A stretch of 64,000 nt of DNA from Seleniibacterium sp963677135 (lineage in GTDB: Bacteria; Desulfobacterota; Desulfuromonadia; Desulfuromonadales; Geopsychrobacteraceae): contig CAXXLS010000009.1 in assembly GCA_963677135.2 (NCBI GenBank), positions 248,001 to 312,000 of the forward strand. The letters are read 5' to 3'. Below the pieces are notes generated by a model. The model saw only the letters and a list, made by a program, of their open reading frames with translations. It had not been told where the DNA came from and ran no database searches. Shown piece by piece: positions 35,881 to 44,013 of this stretch. The position numbers were made by a program, and so were the translations under genes. Position 1 is the stretch's first letter, and the number at the start of each line of letters is the position of its first letter.

Positions 35881-37827
35881 CTAAACAGTTTCCGATTCTG
35901 TCAGCACGGTGCGAATGGTTTTCAGAAATTCCGACATTTCAATGGGTTTCAAACAGTAGGCATTGACGCCAAGGGCCCGCGCCTCCGGTTCGGAAATCTG
36001 GCTGCTGTAGCCGGTGCACAGGATGGTCGGCAGCTGCGGTTTAATTTTGCGGACCTCGCGAATCAGGTCGTAGCCGGTCAACTTGGGCATGGTCTGATCA
36101 GTGATGAGCAGGTCGAAGTCGGCACTGTGAGACGTAAGCAGCTCAAGGGCCCTGGCACTGTCCGTTTCCACGGTCACCTGATAGCCGGCATCTTCGAGCA
36201 TGCTCTCGCTGAGGCTGGCCAGGGTTTCGTCATCATCAACGATCAAGATTCTTTCCGACCCGGACAGGCACTCCAAATCAGCGACGACACCCGTCTCCTC
36301 AGGGGCATCTGCCACCAGGGGGAAGTAGAGTTCAAAAGTAGTTTCGACAAAAGGCCGGCTCGCCACCCTGATAAACCCGCCGTGCTGGCTGACGATTCCC
36401 TGAACGGTGGTCAGCCCTATGCCGGTGCCCTCATGTACCGGTTTGGTGGTGAAAAAGGGATCGAAAATTTTTTCCAGGGTCTCCGGGGCCATTCCGCACC
36501 CGGTGTCACTGACGCTGAGGCGCGCGTATTGCCCGGGGGAGCATTCCGCCTGCCGGGGAATGTCGCTGGGGGAGACAGCGACCACGTCGAGGGCGATGGT
36601 GAGCCTGCCCTTTTCGTTCATGGCCTGGACCGCATTGTTGCACAGATTGATCAGCGCTTCCTGAATGCGCGAGGCGTCGGCAAGGATCGTCGCATGCTGC
36701 CCGCAGCCCCGGCAGACCAGATCGACCGAAGACGGGATGGTCGGCCTGATCATCTGCATGGCCTGCTCGATAATGGTGGTCAGCTGGCCCGGAACCTGGC
36801 TGTGGGATTCCTGGCGGCTGTAAGAGAGAATCTGGCGCACCAGGTTGCGGGAATGGAGGATGGCCTCCTTGGCTCTCTTGAGATAGCTTTCGGTTTCCGC
36901 GGGCCGGTCGAGTTTGTTGAGGGCCAGTTCAATATTGCCCAGGACAATTCCCAGGCTGTTGTTGAAATTGTGGGCGATCCCGCCGGCCAGCAGGCCCACC
37001 GCCTCCATTTTGTATTTCTGATGCAACTGCTGCTCGAGCTGGCGCTGTTTCAGTTCGGCGGCTTTGCGCTCCCTGATATCCCGGGCGGTAGACAGGAAAT
37101 AGGTTGCGCCGTTGATATCAACAAGGGTCGCGCTGACCTCGACCGGAATCCGGGTTCCATCCTTGGCGATATGGACCGATTCAAAAACCTCAAGGCCCTT
37201 CTCCACGATTGTTGTGAGAAACGCTGACTGGCGGTGCTGGTGAGTGATTTCCGGATCCGCCAGATCGCGGATGCTCATGGTGAGCAGTTCTTCCCGCGAA
37301 TAGCCGTAGCGGCGGATGGCAGCATCGTTGACCTCGGTAAAGGGGGCATAGTCGTCGGTCAGGGCCCGGTGCAGCAGGATGACGTCGTTCTGGTTGTTGA
37401 GCAGGGCCTTATATCTGCGTTCGCTCTCCTCAAGGTGAACCATGGCGCGTTTCTGATCGGTGACATCGACAATCAGACTGATGGTTCCCAGATAGTGTCC
37501 GAGATGATCATAAAGCCCGGTGGAGGACACATCTCCCCAGAAGATCTCGCCATCCTTGCGAATATAGCGCCGCGTGGTCCGGAAACTCTTACAGGATCCG
37601 GTCTGGAGCTGTTCTGTCCATTGTCGGCGTTCGGGAAGATCGTCCGGGTGAATGATCTGTTCCGGTTTCAGGGATATGAGTTCCTCAGGGCGGTACCCCG
37701 TCATCTCGATCCAGCGGCGGTTGAACCTGACATAATTGCTGTTGCTGTCGCGCTGGACCATGCCGACCAGTTTGTTATCGAAAAAGGCCTGGGAATCGGA
37801 TGTATTTGGATCAAACGGCTCAGCCAT
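35881..37827 (-). CDS. PAS-PAS hybrid histidine kinase with receiver
   Basis: 648 residues, no membrane segment. Two PAS domains (about 15-135, 140-265) with PAC ends (RRYIRKDGEIFWGDV, HIAKDGTRIPVEV), an unusual HisKA motif LLAGGIAHNFNNSLGIVLG, HATPase (NLCNNAVQAM, DTGCGM, GTGIGLTTV) and a C-terminal receiver (about 525-640; IVDDDE, LLITDQTMP, CLKP). The start at 37827 has AAAGGTG upstream; longer frames are unsupported. It lies 40 bases before the Cache kinase gene, so the three signalling genes form one operon. Confidence 0.9.
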   Translation of the reverse strand: MAEPFDPNTSDSQAFFDNKLVGMVQRDSNSNYVRFNRRWIEMTGYRPEELISLKPEQIIHPDDLPERRQWTEQLQTGSCKSFRTTRRYIRKDGEIFWGDVSSTGLYDHLGHYLGTISLIVDVTDQKRAMVHLEESERRYKALLNNQNDVILLHRALTDDYAPFTEVNDAAIRRYGYSREELLTMSIRDLADPEITHQHRQSAFLTTIVEKGLEVFESVHIAKDGTRIPVEVSATLVDINGATYFLSTARDIRERKAAELKQRQLEQQLHQKYKMEAVGLLAGGIAHNFNNSLGIVLGNIELALNKLDRPAETESYLKRAKEAILHSRNLVRQILSYSRQESHSQVPGQLTTIIEQAMQMIRPTIPSSVDLVCRGCGQHATILADASRIQEALINLCNNAVQAMNEKGRLTIALDVVAVSPSDIPRQAECSPGQYARLSVSDTGCGMAPETLEKIFDPFFTTKPVHEGTGIGLTTVQGIVSQHGGFIRVASRPFVETTFELYFPLVADAPEETGVVADLECLSGSERILIVDDDETLASLSESMLEDAGYQVTVETDSARALELLTSHSADFDLLITDQTMPKLTGYDLIREVRKIKPQLPTILCTGYSSQISEPEARALGVNAYCLKPIEMSEFLKTIRTVLTESETV

Positions 37828-38332
37828 AGACACCTTTAAAATCAGCAAGAAATCAAGTCGGCGTGCCGGTCGCGTCGGCCTGCGGTACCCGGGATGAGGA
37901 AGACCTTCCGAAGGGCGTATCCCGATGCCTCGTGCGATGGCCGGAACCGGCAAAATAGAACAAATCGAGCCCTCAACAGGGCCGGTGGCCGGGGGTGTTG
38001 CTTTAAAGATTAAAAAAAATTAAAAGATAAAGCAAGCGCCACTTTAATAAGCAGAATTAATGCCAAGCGGAAGAAAAAACTATTCGAAATGAAATCAACA
38101 GGTTAGCTGACTTTGTGAAAGACAGGAAAAAAGAAGATAACAACGGAGGTTGAGAGGAATCTGATCGGCAGGAAGAAACTCACTGGAATAAAATAACAAA
38201 TCGAGGATCAAGCACAGTTGCCGATGTGAAAAATGTTGCAGGCTTCCGGTCTGCCTGGAACCGCCTGGCCGGAGTAGGAGGTCCTGCTCCGGCCGGTATG
38301 GTGGCAGGTTGTTTCTGATATCGCTTTCGGTC
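37828..38332. other. Intergenic region between the kinase operon and the small membrane proteins
   Basis: About 500 bases, AT-rich in its middle (38000-38130). The only clear structure is a 13-bp stem at about 38269-38298 (GGCCGGAGTAGGA with TCCTGCTCCGGCC, one G-T pair), downstream of the 38333 gene on the minus strand. It lacks a T run, so it is at best a weak terminator. The promoter of the kinase operon should be here, but I cannot point to it. Confidence 0.5.
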
Positions 38333-38557
38333 TTATTTGCGGATGGCGACCGGCCTGGCTGATCTATGCTGGGTCAGAGCTTTGGTCATTCCGAACAGGG
38401 CGAGCAGGGCCGGAACCAGTTGGGCGACGATAATCAGAGCGCAGAAGCCGACAAAGAGCAGAACCAGGAGACCGCTGGTATAGGTTTTGGTGGTGTCGAC
38501 GGCAAACGCCGGGTTGGCCATGATCAGCACCATCAGAGCAATAAACAGTTTTTTCAT
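38333..38557 (-). CDS. Small secreted/membrane protein, paralogue of its neighbour
   Basis: 74 residues with a signal-like N-terminus (MKKLFIALMVLIMANPAFA) and one membrane helix (about 29-55: GLLVLLFVGFCALIIVAQLVPALLALFG). Start fixed by AAGGAG. It shares the pattern LxxLFxGFxxLIIVxQLVPAxLxLxGM with the next gene upstream (38602-38826), so the pair came from duplication. No known function; two-gene sets of tiny membrane proteins may form a complex. Confidence 0.7.
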   Translation of the reverse strand: MKKLFIALMVLIMANPAFAVDTTKTYTSGLLVLLFVGFCALIIVAQLVPALLALFGMTKALTQHRSARPVAIRK

Positions 38558-38601
38558 TCTATTCTCCTTATTGATTGAGCAGTTCAACGATGCGATAAAG
38601 T

Positions 38602-38826
38602 TCAGTGATGAATGACTTCTTTGTTATCACGGCCGAGTACGCCACGTAACATGCCGATCAGCATCAGGGTTGCCGGGACCAGCTGGAAGACGATAATCAG
38701 GGTAAAGAATCCGATAAAGAGGGATAACAGCAGGCTGCCTTCCCCGGCTCCGCCCGAACTAGCGGCATATGCGGAGGTCGAGAAAATGGTCAATGCGATC
38801 AAGGTGTTACGGAAAATGCGTTTCAT
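38602..38826 (-). CDS. Small secreted/membrane protein, paralogue of its neighbour
   Basis: 74 residues: a signal-like N-terminus (MKRIFRNTLIALTIFSTSAY, cleaved near AASSGG) and one helix (LLLSLFIGFFTLIIVFQLVPATLMLIGML). A strong AGGAGG precedes the ATG. It is the first gene after a sigma-54-like promoter and is 44 bases upstream of its paralogue. Function unknown. Confidence 0.7.
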   Translation of the reverse strand: MKRIFRNTLIALTIFSTSAYAASSGGAGEGSLLLSLFIGFFTLIIVFQLVPATLMLIGMLRGVLGRDNKEVIHH

Positions 38827-39146
38827 GGTGTCCTCCTCTTCCCAGCTGTAGTGTGCTGTGAATGTTGTTTGTTTTTGTCTATGCCTTTTTATAGAGCAGG
38901 CTTTGTGCCAACTTTGTTAAAAAAAGGTAAACCACCGATAATATTAAAAAAACAAGTCAAAGAGGGGAGGGTGAGGAAAAATCGGTTGTATAGACGGTTT
39001 ATACAGCCGGAACGCGACACGCCGGGCTGAAGATGAGGGTGAGACATATAACATACTGAAAACAAATTAAAATTTTAAATGTATGAAAGATTTATCCGAA
39101 AATGATGGAAATATAATTTTTATAATCACCCGGTCCGGTGAGCCGC
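38827..39146. other. AT-rich upstream region of the small membrane protein pair
   Basis: About 320 bases, markedly AT-rich (39050-39125). It contains the candidate sigma-54 promoter at 38894-38911 and room for an upstream activator site. No gene is seen. Confidence 0.5.
38894..38911 (-). promoter_or_regulatory. Candidate sigma-54 promoter
   Basis: On the minus strand TTGGCACAAAGCCTGCTC has GG and GC elements separated by exactly 10 bases and matches the -24 element TTGGCAC in full; the -12 element is CTGCT where TTGCT is ideal. The predicted start is about 55-60 bases before the ATG at 38826. Confidence 0.5.
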
Positions 39147-39653
39147 TTACACTGGTGGATGGCGATCCATGACCGCTTCAATGATCAGCCCGGTGGGGAT
39201 GGCGAGAGCCAGGGTGACGAGCGCCCTGCCCAGGGTGAACGGCCAGCCGAGAAAGCCGCTTTCAACGGGTAGCATCTGGAGCTTGACGGCATAACTGGTC
39301 AAAACGATCACGATCACCGCCCAGCGTGCGCCGCGTCTTCGAATTTCAAGCAGCAGGGGGAACACCAGGTAGGCAGGTCCGATTAGAAAGGTCCCGCAAA
39401 ACGTTGCCAGCAGTAGGCTCTTCATGCCGCTGTCACGGCCCAGCAGGCGCACGATCAGGTCCCGGCTGATCCAGACCTGAAGCAGGCCGATCAGTCCGAA
39501 TACGGCGAGAATGAGCAGCAGGACCGACGAAAAGGTGTTCAGGGTGGTCTGCAGGGCTGAGAGGGCCCGTTCCGGGCGCATGATGAACGCCGCCAGGTAA
39601 AGTGCCAGGGTCACGACCAGCAGCCATTGGTTGCGCAGGATCCGCGGCATCAC
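39147..39653 (-). CDS. Half-size permease, second subunit (DUF318/ArsP-like)
   Basis: 168 residues with about five membrane helices. The segment FSSVLLLILAVFGLIGLLQVWISRDLIVRLLGRDSGMKSLLLATFCGTFLIGPAYLVFPLL resembles one half of the DUF318/ArsP permease fold. It overlaps the preceding gene by four bases. The two halves share FGLIGLxQxxxxxxxIxxxLG and GPxxxxxPL motifs, so each is one repeat of the inverted duplicate found as a single chain elsewhere. Substrate unknown. Confidence 0.65.
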   Translation of the reverse strand: MMPRILRNQWLLVVTLALYLAAFIMRPERALSALQTTLNTFSSVLLLILAVFGLIGLLQVWISRDLIVRLLGRDSGMKSLLLATFCGTFLIGPAYLVFPLLLEIRRRGARWAVIVIVLTSYAVKLQMLPVESGFLGWPFTLGRALVTLALAIPTGLIIEAVMDRHPPV

Positions 39654-40132
39654 AGCAGCAACCCCAGCAGCAGACCGGCCACCATGGCGGCGATAAAACT
39701 GATGCCGTTTCTGAGCAGGGCGAAACGAGCACTGAAAATCGAGGCTTCAAAAGGCAGGGTGACTATGCCGATGGAGATCCAGCTGAAGATAAAAGCGGCG
39801 ACTGCGGGGGGCCAGGCGCCGGATTCCAGAAGCGTCTGGGCCAGGGGATAGGCCGCAATCGGCGGGCCGATGGAAACGGCGCCGATCAAGGTGCTCAGTG
39901 ACAGAGCTGCCAGGCCACCAGTGCTGCTGAAAAATTCAGAAATGACGGCCGGCGGTACAAATTCCTGGAACAGTCCGATCAGCCCGAAAATGGCCATCAG
40001 AAAAGGGATCATTCTGGCCAGCGATTTTCGGACGACCTCCAGGGACTGCCTGGTTTTCAGCCGGTTTCTGAACCACAGCACCTGGTAGCAGGTGAGAATG
40101 ACGATCAGATAAATGAAGCCGATTTTGATCAT
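39650..40132 (-). CDS. Half-size permease, first subunit (DUF318/ArsP-like)
   Basis: 160 residues with about five membrane helices, including MIPFLMAIFGLIGLFQEFVPPAVISEF and GAVSIGPPIAAYPLAQTLLESGAW. Together with the overlapping gene at 39147-39653 it should form a heteromeric transporter. The ATG at 40132 is chosen because the longer frame (to 40162) lacks a ribosome site. Confidence 0.65.
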   Translation of the reverse strand: MIKIGFIYLIVILTCYQVLWFRNRLKTRQSLEVVRKSLARMIPFLMAIFGLIGLFQEFVPPAVISEFFSSTGGLAALSLSTLIGAVSIGPPIAAYPLAQTLLESGAWPPAVAAFIFSWISIGIVTLPFEASIFSARFALLRNGISFIAAMVAGLLLGLLL

Positions 40133-40223
40133 GAATACAGCCCTTGACTTGCCCACGGTCAAAAGATCCGATATGGTCGGAGCCCTGCCCTTTCGTTCTG
40201 TCTATCTATGGAGTCACAGCATA

Positions 40224-40751
40224 ATGAAACGTAAGACCCGTAATGACCTGTTACGCTACGAAAAAGAGCGCCGAAAAAATATTCTGGCCGAACCGGGAGT
40301 CCATCAGTTCGTTCTGATCCTGGATCAGCTCAAGCCGGGCTTTAACGTTCCGAAAATATTTCGAAGCGCTGAAGCGTTTGGCGCCGCTGCCGTGCACCTG
40401 GTGAATATCGGGCCGTTTGACCCGGCTCCGGCAAAAGGTTCTTTCAGGAAGGTGCCCGCCTGTTTCCATGAGTCATTTGGCGCCTGTTATGACCTGCTCA
40501 GTGAGCAGCAGTATAGCTTTTTCAGACTGGACCCGGCCTCTGGCGAGAGCCTGTGCTTGATCCCGCTGCCCCGGAAAAGCGCGTTTATTCTCGGTCACGA
40601 AGAGTTCGGTCACAGTTTCGACAGCGCTGATTACCCCCGGATTCGCAGTATCTCGATTCCCCAGTTCGGCAGTGTCCAGAGCCTGAACGTCAGTATCGCC
40701 TCATCCATTGTCATGTACGAGTATGTCTCCCGCCAGTTGCGCGGGGAATGA
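40224..40751 (+). CDS. SpoU-family RNA methyltransferase
   Basis: 175 residues. The SPOUT knot motifs are all present: NVPKIFRSAEAFGAAAVHLV, FILGHEEFGHSFD and ISIPQFGSVQSLNVSIASSIVMYEY. It transfers methyl from SAM, most likely to ribose 2'-O of tRNA or rRNA. Compared with TrmH it lacks an N-terminal extension. Start ATG 40224 has GGAG upstream; the longer frame was rejected. Confidence 0.85.
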   Translation: MKRKTRNDLLRYEKERRKNILAEPGVHQFVLILDQLKPGFNVPKIFRSAEAFGAAAVHLVNIGPFDPAPAKGSFRKVPACFHESFGACYDLLSEQQYSFFRLDPASGESLCLIPLPRKSAFILGHEEFGHSFDSADYPRIRSISIPQFGSVQSLNVSIASSIVMYEYVSRQLRGE

Positions 40752-40757
40752 TGCCGG

Positions 40758-41468
40758 TTACCGGCCTGTCCGGACCTGCAGCAGGAAAGGCACAAGCAGC
40801 TGCTGCGTCTCAAGATAGGCGATCAGGTCAAACCCTGAGGTTGCCAGTTTTGCACTGATTTGATGCTCCAGCTCAAGCCAGACCTGGTAGATGAAATTGC
40901 CACTGAGGCCCCAGCCCTGCTGTTCCTGCATCAGTGCAACCAGGGCGCTTTCGCAGGTTGAGGCCAGCTCCTGGGGAGCGGCCAGGTAATGGGTCGGAAA
41001 GCTGACCAGCTCGGGATCGAGACTGCTTAAAAAAGCGTCCTTTTCCAGGGGGTGCAAGGTCGCCAGGTCGATTCCGCACCAGGCGCTCGGACGGGTCGAC
41101 AGCAGGGCCCTGCAGGTCAGTGGCCGGGCGGGGTAGACGGAGCAGCTGCGTTCCGTCGCATCGAGAAGAGGGCAGCTGCCGATGGTCGCCCGGTAATTGC
41201 GCAGAAATTCAAGCAAACTGTCGCATCGGGTGGCGAGGCGCCGTATCTCAAAAGCTCTGTCCGTCACCTGCATGCACTGCTCTGTGCTCAGGGTTTGCGC
41301 CACGGCAGCCGCTTCGGGAAAGCTGCAGTTCACAACCAGGGCGCAGCAGTTGGCACACCCTTTCAGGCAATAGATACGCTGTTTCTCCGGCAGTTTCAGG
41401 CGCCTGATCTGCAGATCCAGTTGCTGTTGCCGGTTGGTCAGCTGGTTTGAAAGAAACCCTGAGCTCAT
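40758..41468 (-). CDS. YkgJ-family cysteine-cluster protein
   Basis: 236 residues. A cluster CLKGCANCC (CxxxCxxCC) near the N-terminus and later CPLL...CSVYPARPLTCR match the YkgJ/UPF0153 family, thought to bind zinc or an Fe-S cluster. Its ATG shares one base with the stop of the upstream dehydrogenase, so it ends a tight three-gene operon with a diguanylate cyclase. Function unknown. Confidence 0.8.
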   Translation of the reverse strand: MSSGFLSNQLTNRQQQLDLQIRRLKLPEKQRIYCLKGCANCCALVVNCSFPEAAAVAQTLSTEQCMQVTDRAFEIRRLATRCDSLLEFLRNYRATIGSCPLLDATERSCSVYPARPLTCRALLSTRPSAWCGIDLATLHPLEKDAFLSSLDPELVSFPTHYLAAPQELASTCESALVALMQEQQGWGLSGNFIYQVWLELEHQISAKLATSGFDLIAYLETQQLLVPFLLQVRTGR

Positions 41469-42424
41469 CAGTTCACCCGGTTGATCGGTTGCCCGTTCAT
41501 GAAGGCCGCGACACTTTCGACCGCGATATCGAGCAGGCGCTTGCGGGCCTCCTTGGTCGCCCAGGCCATGTGGGGCGTAATAAAGGTGTTGGGGGCGGTC
41601 AGCAGGGGGTGCTCCGGGTGCGGCGGTTCCAGTTCGAGAACGTCGGCGGCATAGCCGCCGAGATAGCCTTCCTCGAGAGCTTCGATCACGGCTTCCTCGT
41701 CGATCAACTGACCGCGACCGGTGTTGACCAGAACGGCACCGTGTTTGATCCGCGCCAGGCGCGCGGTGTTGACGAGGTGCCTGGTCTGGTCCGTCAGCGG
41801 GCAGTGCAGGCTGATCACATGACAGCGGGAAAACAGTTCGTCGATATCGACAAACTCGACGTTGCTTTCCTCGAGATATTTTTCAGGATGTTCGGTGCTG
41901 GCGAGAACCTGCATGCCGAAGGCCGCAGCGATGTTTTTGACCTGGCGGCCGATCTGGCCGAAGCCGACGATCCCCATGGTTTTTCCGGCCAGCTCGTAGA
42001 GGGGGCGATCATGAAAGGTGAAGTCGGGACACTCGGCCCAGGCCCCCTGACGGACTTTTTCAGCATGGTAGCCGACCTGCTGGGTCATCTCAAGCAGCAG
42101 GGCAAAGACCATTTGGGCAACCGATGCGGTGCCGTAGCCGGGAGCGTTGGCGACCACGATTCCGGCCTTGCTGGCCGCCTCGATATCGACAATGTTGTAG
42201 CCGGTCGCCAGCAGCCCGATATATTTCAGTTGCGGTAACTGGCTGATGGTTTCCGCCGAGAGAGGGGCCTTGTTGGTCAGAATGATGTCGGCATTTTGGG
42301 CGCGTTCCACAATCTGCTCGGGGGGGGTTCTGGGATAAATGGCGCATTGCCCCAGCATTTTCAGGGGAGACCAGTCAAGATCGCCCGGGTTGAGGGGATA
42401 ACCGTCGAGAACAACAATTTTCAT
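41468..42424 (-). CDS. D-2-hydroxyacid dehydrogenase (glycerate dehydrogenase-like)
   Basis: 318 residues. The NAD-binding motif is GIVGFGQIGRQV, the catalytic arginine is in NTGRGQLIDEEAV, the glutamate in DVLELEPP and the histidine in ITPHMAWAT. The family reduces 2-keto acids such as hydroxypyruvate. The start overlaps the diguanylate cyclase stop by four bases and the stop overlaps the YkgJ gene by one. Confidence 0.88.
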   Translation of the reverse strand: MKIVVLDGYPLNPGDLDWSPLKMLGQCAIYPRTPPEQIVERAQNADIILTNKAPLSAETISQLPQLKYIGLLATGYNIVDIEAASKAGIVVANAPGYGTASVAQMVFALLLEMTQQVGYHAEKVRQGAWAECPDFTFHDRPLYELAGKTMGIVGFGQIGRQVKNIAAAFGMQVLASTEHPEKYLEESNVEFVDIDELFSRCHVISLHCPLTDQTRHLVNTARLARIKHGAVLVNTGRGQLIDEEAVIEALEEGYLGGYAADVLELEPPHPEHPLLTAPNTFITPHMAWATKEARKRLLDIAVESVAAFMNGQPINRVN

Positions 42425-43131
42425 GAAGAGTCCTTTTTTCTGGCTTGGCGGCCAAACAGAGCGGACAGTTCCTGTCTTTCTTCGGAGCTGACCAGGGTGG
42501 GCGGCTCGAGCGGCGGATGGCAGACCCGGTTACGCCCTTCCTGTTTGGCCTGGTAGAGAAAGTGGTCGGCCCGGGCGACCAGATCGTCGGGAACACTTTT
42601 ACGATCGAGTCGATAGGTGGCAATTCCGAGGCTGGCAGTGAGCTCAAGGGTGTTCGAGCCGAGCTCCAGGGGGGACTCGGCAATGGCCTGCCGAATGCGT
42701 TCCGCCACCTGGGCCGCGGCCCCCAGATCCGTATCCGGGAGAATAACGGCAAATTCCTCGCCGCCGTAGCGGCAGGCAATATCAAGGCGTCGAACCGTCC
42801 GGGCAATCATCCCGGCGACGTGTTTGAGGGCCTGGTTGCCCGTTTCATGCCCCCAGCTGTCATTGACTTTTTTGAAATGATCGATATCGAGCATGATCAG
42901 GGATGTCGGCTGCCCGCTGCGCATGGTCCTTTCCATTTCCTGATCGAGGGCTTGCAGAAAATATCGATAGTTGGCCAGCCCGGTCAGGGTGTCGGTACTG
43001 ATCAGCTCGGACAGGCGGCTGACTTCCTCTTGCAGCTTGTTGACTTCGGCGGCAACCGGACAATCGACAATACCGGCCGGGCAATGAGCGGTGCCGGATT
43101 GACGGGAGGGTTTCTGGTCAGCAGGGGTCAT
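42421..43131 (-). CDS. Diguanylate cyclase (GGDEF)
   Basis: 236 residues. A short N-terminal coiled coil (about 28-48) precedes a GGDEF domain (about 48-205) with DTLTGLANYRYF, DIDHFKKVNDSWGHETGN and the active motif RYGGEEF. RRLD five residues before the GGEEF is an I-site, so product inhibition is predicted. It has no sensory domain. It heads a three-gene operon. Confidence 0.9.
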   Translation of the reverse strand: MTPADQKPSRQSGTAHCPAGIVDCPVAAEVNKLQEEVSRLSELISTDTLTGLANYRYFLQALDQEMERTMRSGQPTSLIMLDIDHFKKVNDSWGHETGNQALKHVAGMIARTVRRLDIACRYGGEEFAVILPDTDLGAAAQVAERIRQAIAESPLELGSNTLELTASLGIATYRLDRKSVPDDLVARADHFLYQAKQEGRNRVCHPPLEPPTLVSSEERQELSALFGRQARKKDSS

Positions 43132-43157
43132 GGGAGTTACGATCGTCAGGGGGCGTT

Positions 43158-43601
43158 TTACTCGATAAAATAACCGGCGACCCGCCAGATGCCATCCGGG
43201 GCAAGCAACAGGGTCACGGTCTCACCGACGTCGGCTTTATTGGCAAAAGAAGAACTGTAGGTATAAACCATATATTCCCCTTCCGGAACACCCTTTTTGG
43301 CTTCCTTGGTGTACACGTAATTGGTCTGTTTTCGGTCCTTGAGGGGCCCCGCCGTCGATCTGACCGCGGCGAGCTGTTCCTGCCACTGGGCAAGGGGTAC
43401 GGTGTCCTTCAGATATTCGGCACAGCCGTCCCAGCTCTCCCGGTATTTGCCCTGGTCGACCAGGGTCAGGAACCGGGAGGCCGCTTCGCCTGAAGCCTCG
43501 AGTCGCTGCTGATCGGGCTTGCGGATATAGCTGGGATAGAAAATGATGACCAGTGCCAGTAACGCCAGGAAGATATGGATGCGGTACTTTCTAGCCAACA
43601 C
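43158..43601 (-). CDS. DUF4019-type membrane-anchored protein
   Basis: 147 residues from a GTG at 43601 preceded by AAAGGAG at a spacing of eight; longer frames lack one. One N-terminal helix (about 8-26), then a soluble domain with ASRFLTLVDQGKYRESWDGC, WQEQLAAVRSTAGPLKDRK and YMVYTYSSSFANKADVGETVTLLL, which fits the DUF4019 family. Probably faces the periplasm. Function unknown. Confidence 0.7.
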   Translation of the reverse strand: MLARKYRIHIFLALLALVIIFYPSYIRKPDQQRLEASGEAASRFLTLVDQGKYRESWDGCAEYLKDTVPLAQWQEQLAAVRSTAGPLKDRKQTNYVYTKEAKKGVPEGEYMVYTYSSSFANKADVGETVTLLLAPDGIWRVAGYFIE

Positions 43602-43660
43602 GTAAGCTCTCCTTTGCAAGTATCCCCTGCCCCACCCGATACCGACAATATAGTCGGGAA

Positions 43661-44001
43661 TAAGAAGCAGGGCAACCTGCTTCTTATGCGAGCCCAGGGA
43701 TGGGCGAGTCAAAAACAAGGGGTTTGTCCTTGTTTTTGAAGTGGAGCAAAACCACGCTTTTGCGGAACGGGACCGGCCAAGACCGGGATGGTCTTTGCCG
43801 GTTATAAAAATCGCAGGGCAACCTGCTTCTTATGCGAGCCCAGGGATGGGCGAGTCAAAAACAAGGGGTTTGTCCTTGTTTTTGAAGTGGAGCAAAACCA
43901 CGCTTTTGCGGAACGGGACCGGCCAAGACCGGGATGGTCTTTGCCGGTTATAAAAAATCGCAGGGCAACCTGCTTCTTATGCGAGCCCGGGGATGGGACG
44001 T
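43661..44001. repeat. Tandem repeat of 146-147 bp, 2.3 copies
   Basis: Copies begin with GCAGGGCAACCTGC at 43667, 43813 and 43960, the third being cut after about 40 bases. Inside each copy are hairpins AAAACAAGG/CCTTGTTTT and GACCGGCC/GGTC-type stems. The first boundary carries an extended 11-bp stem (TAAGAAGCAGG / CCTGCTTCTTA) at 43661-43686. It lies between the DUF4019 and U32 genes and covers most of the otherwise empty 43602-44013. Frames across it are shadows. Confidence 0.85.
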
Positions 44002-44013
44002 CGTGGTTTCCGG

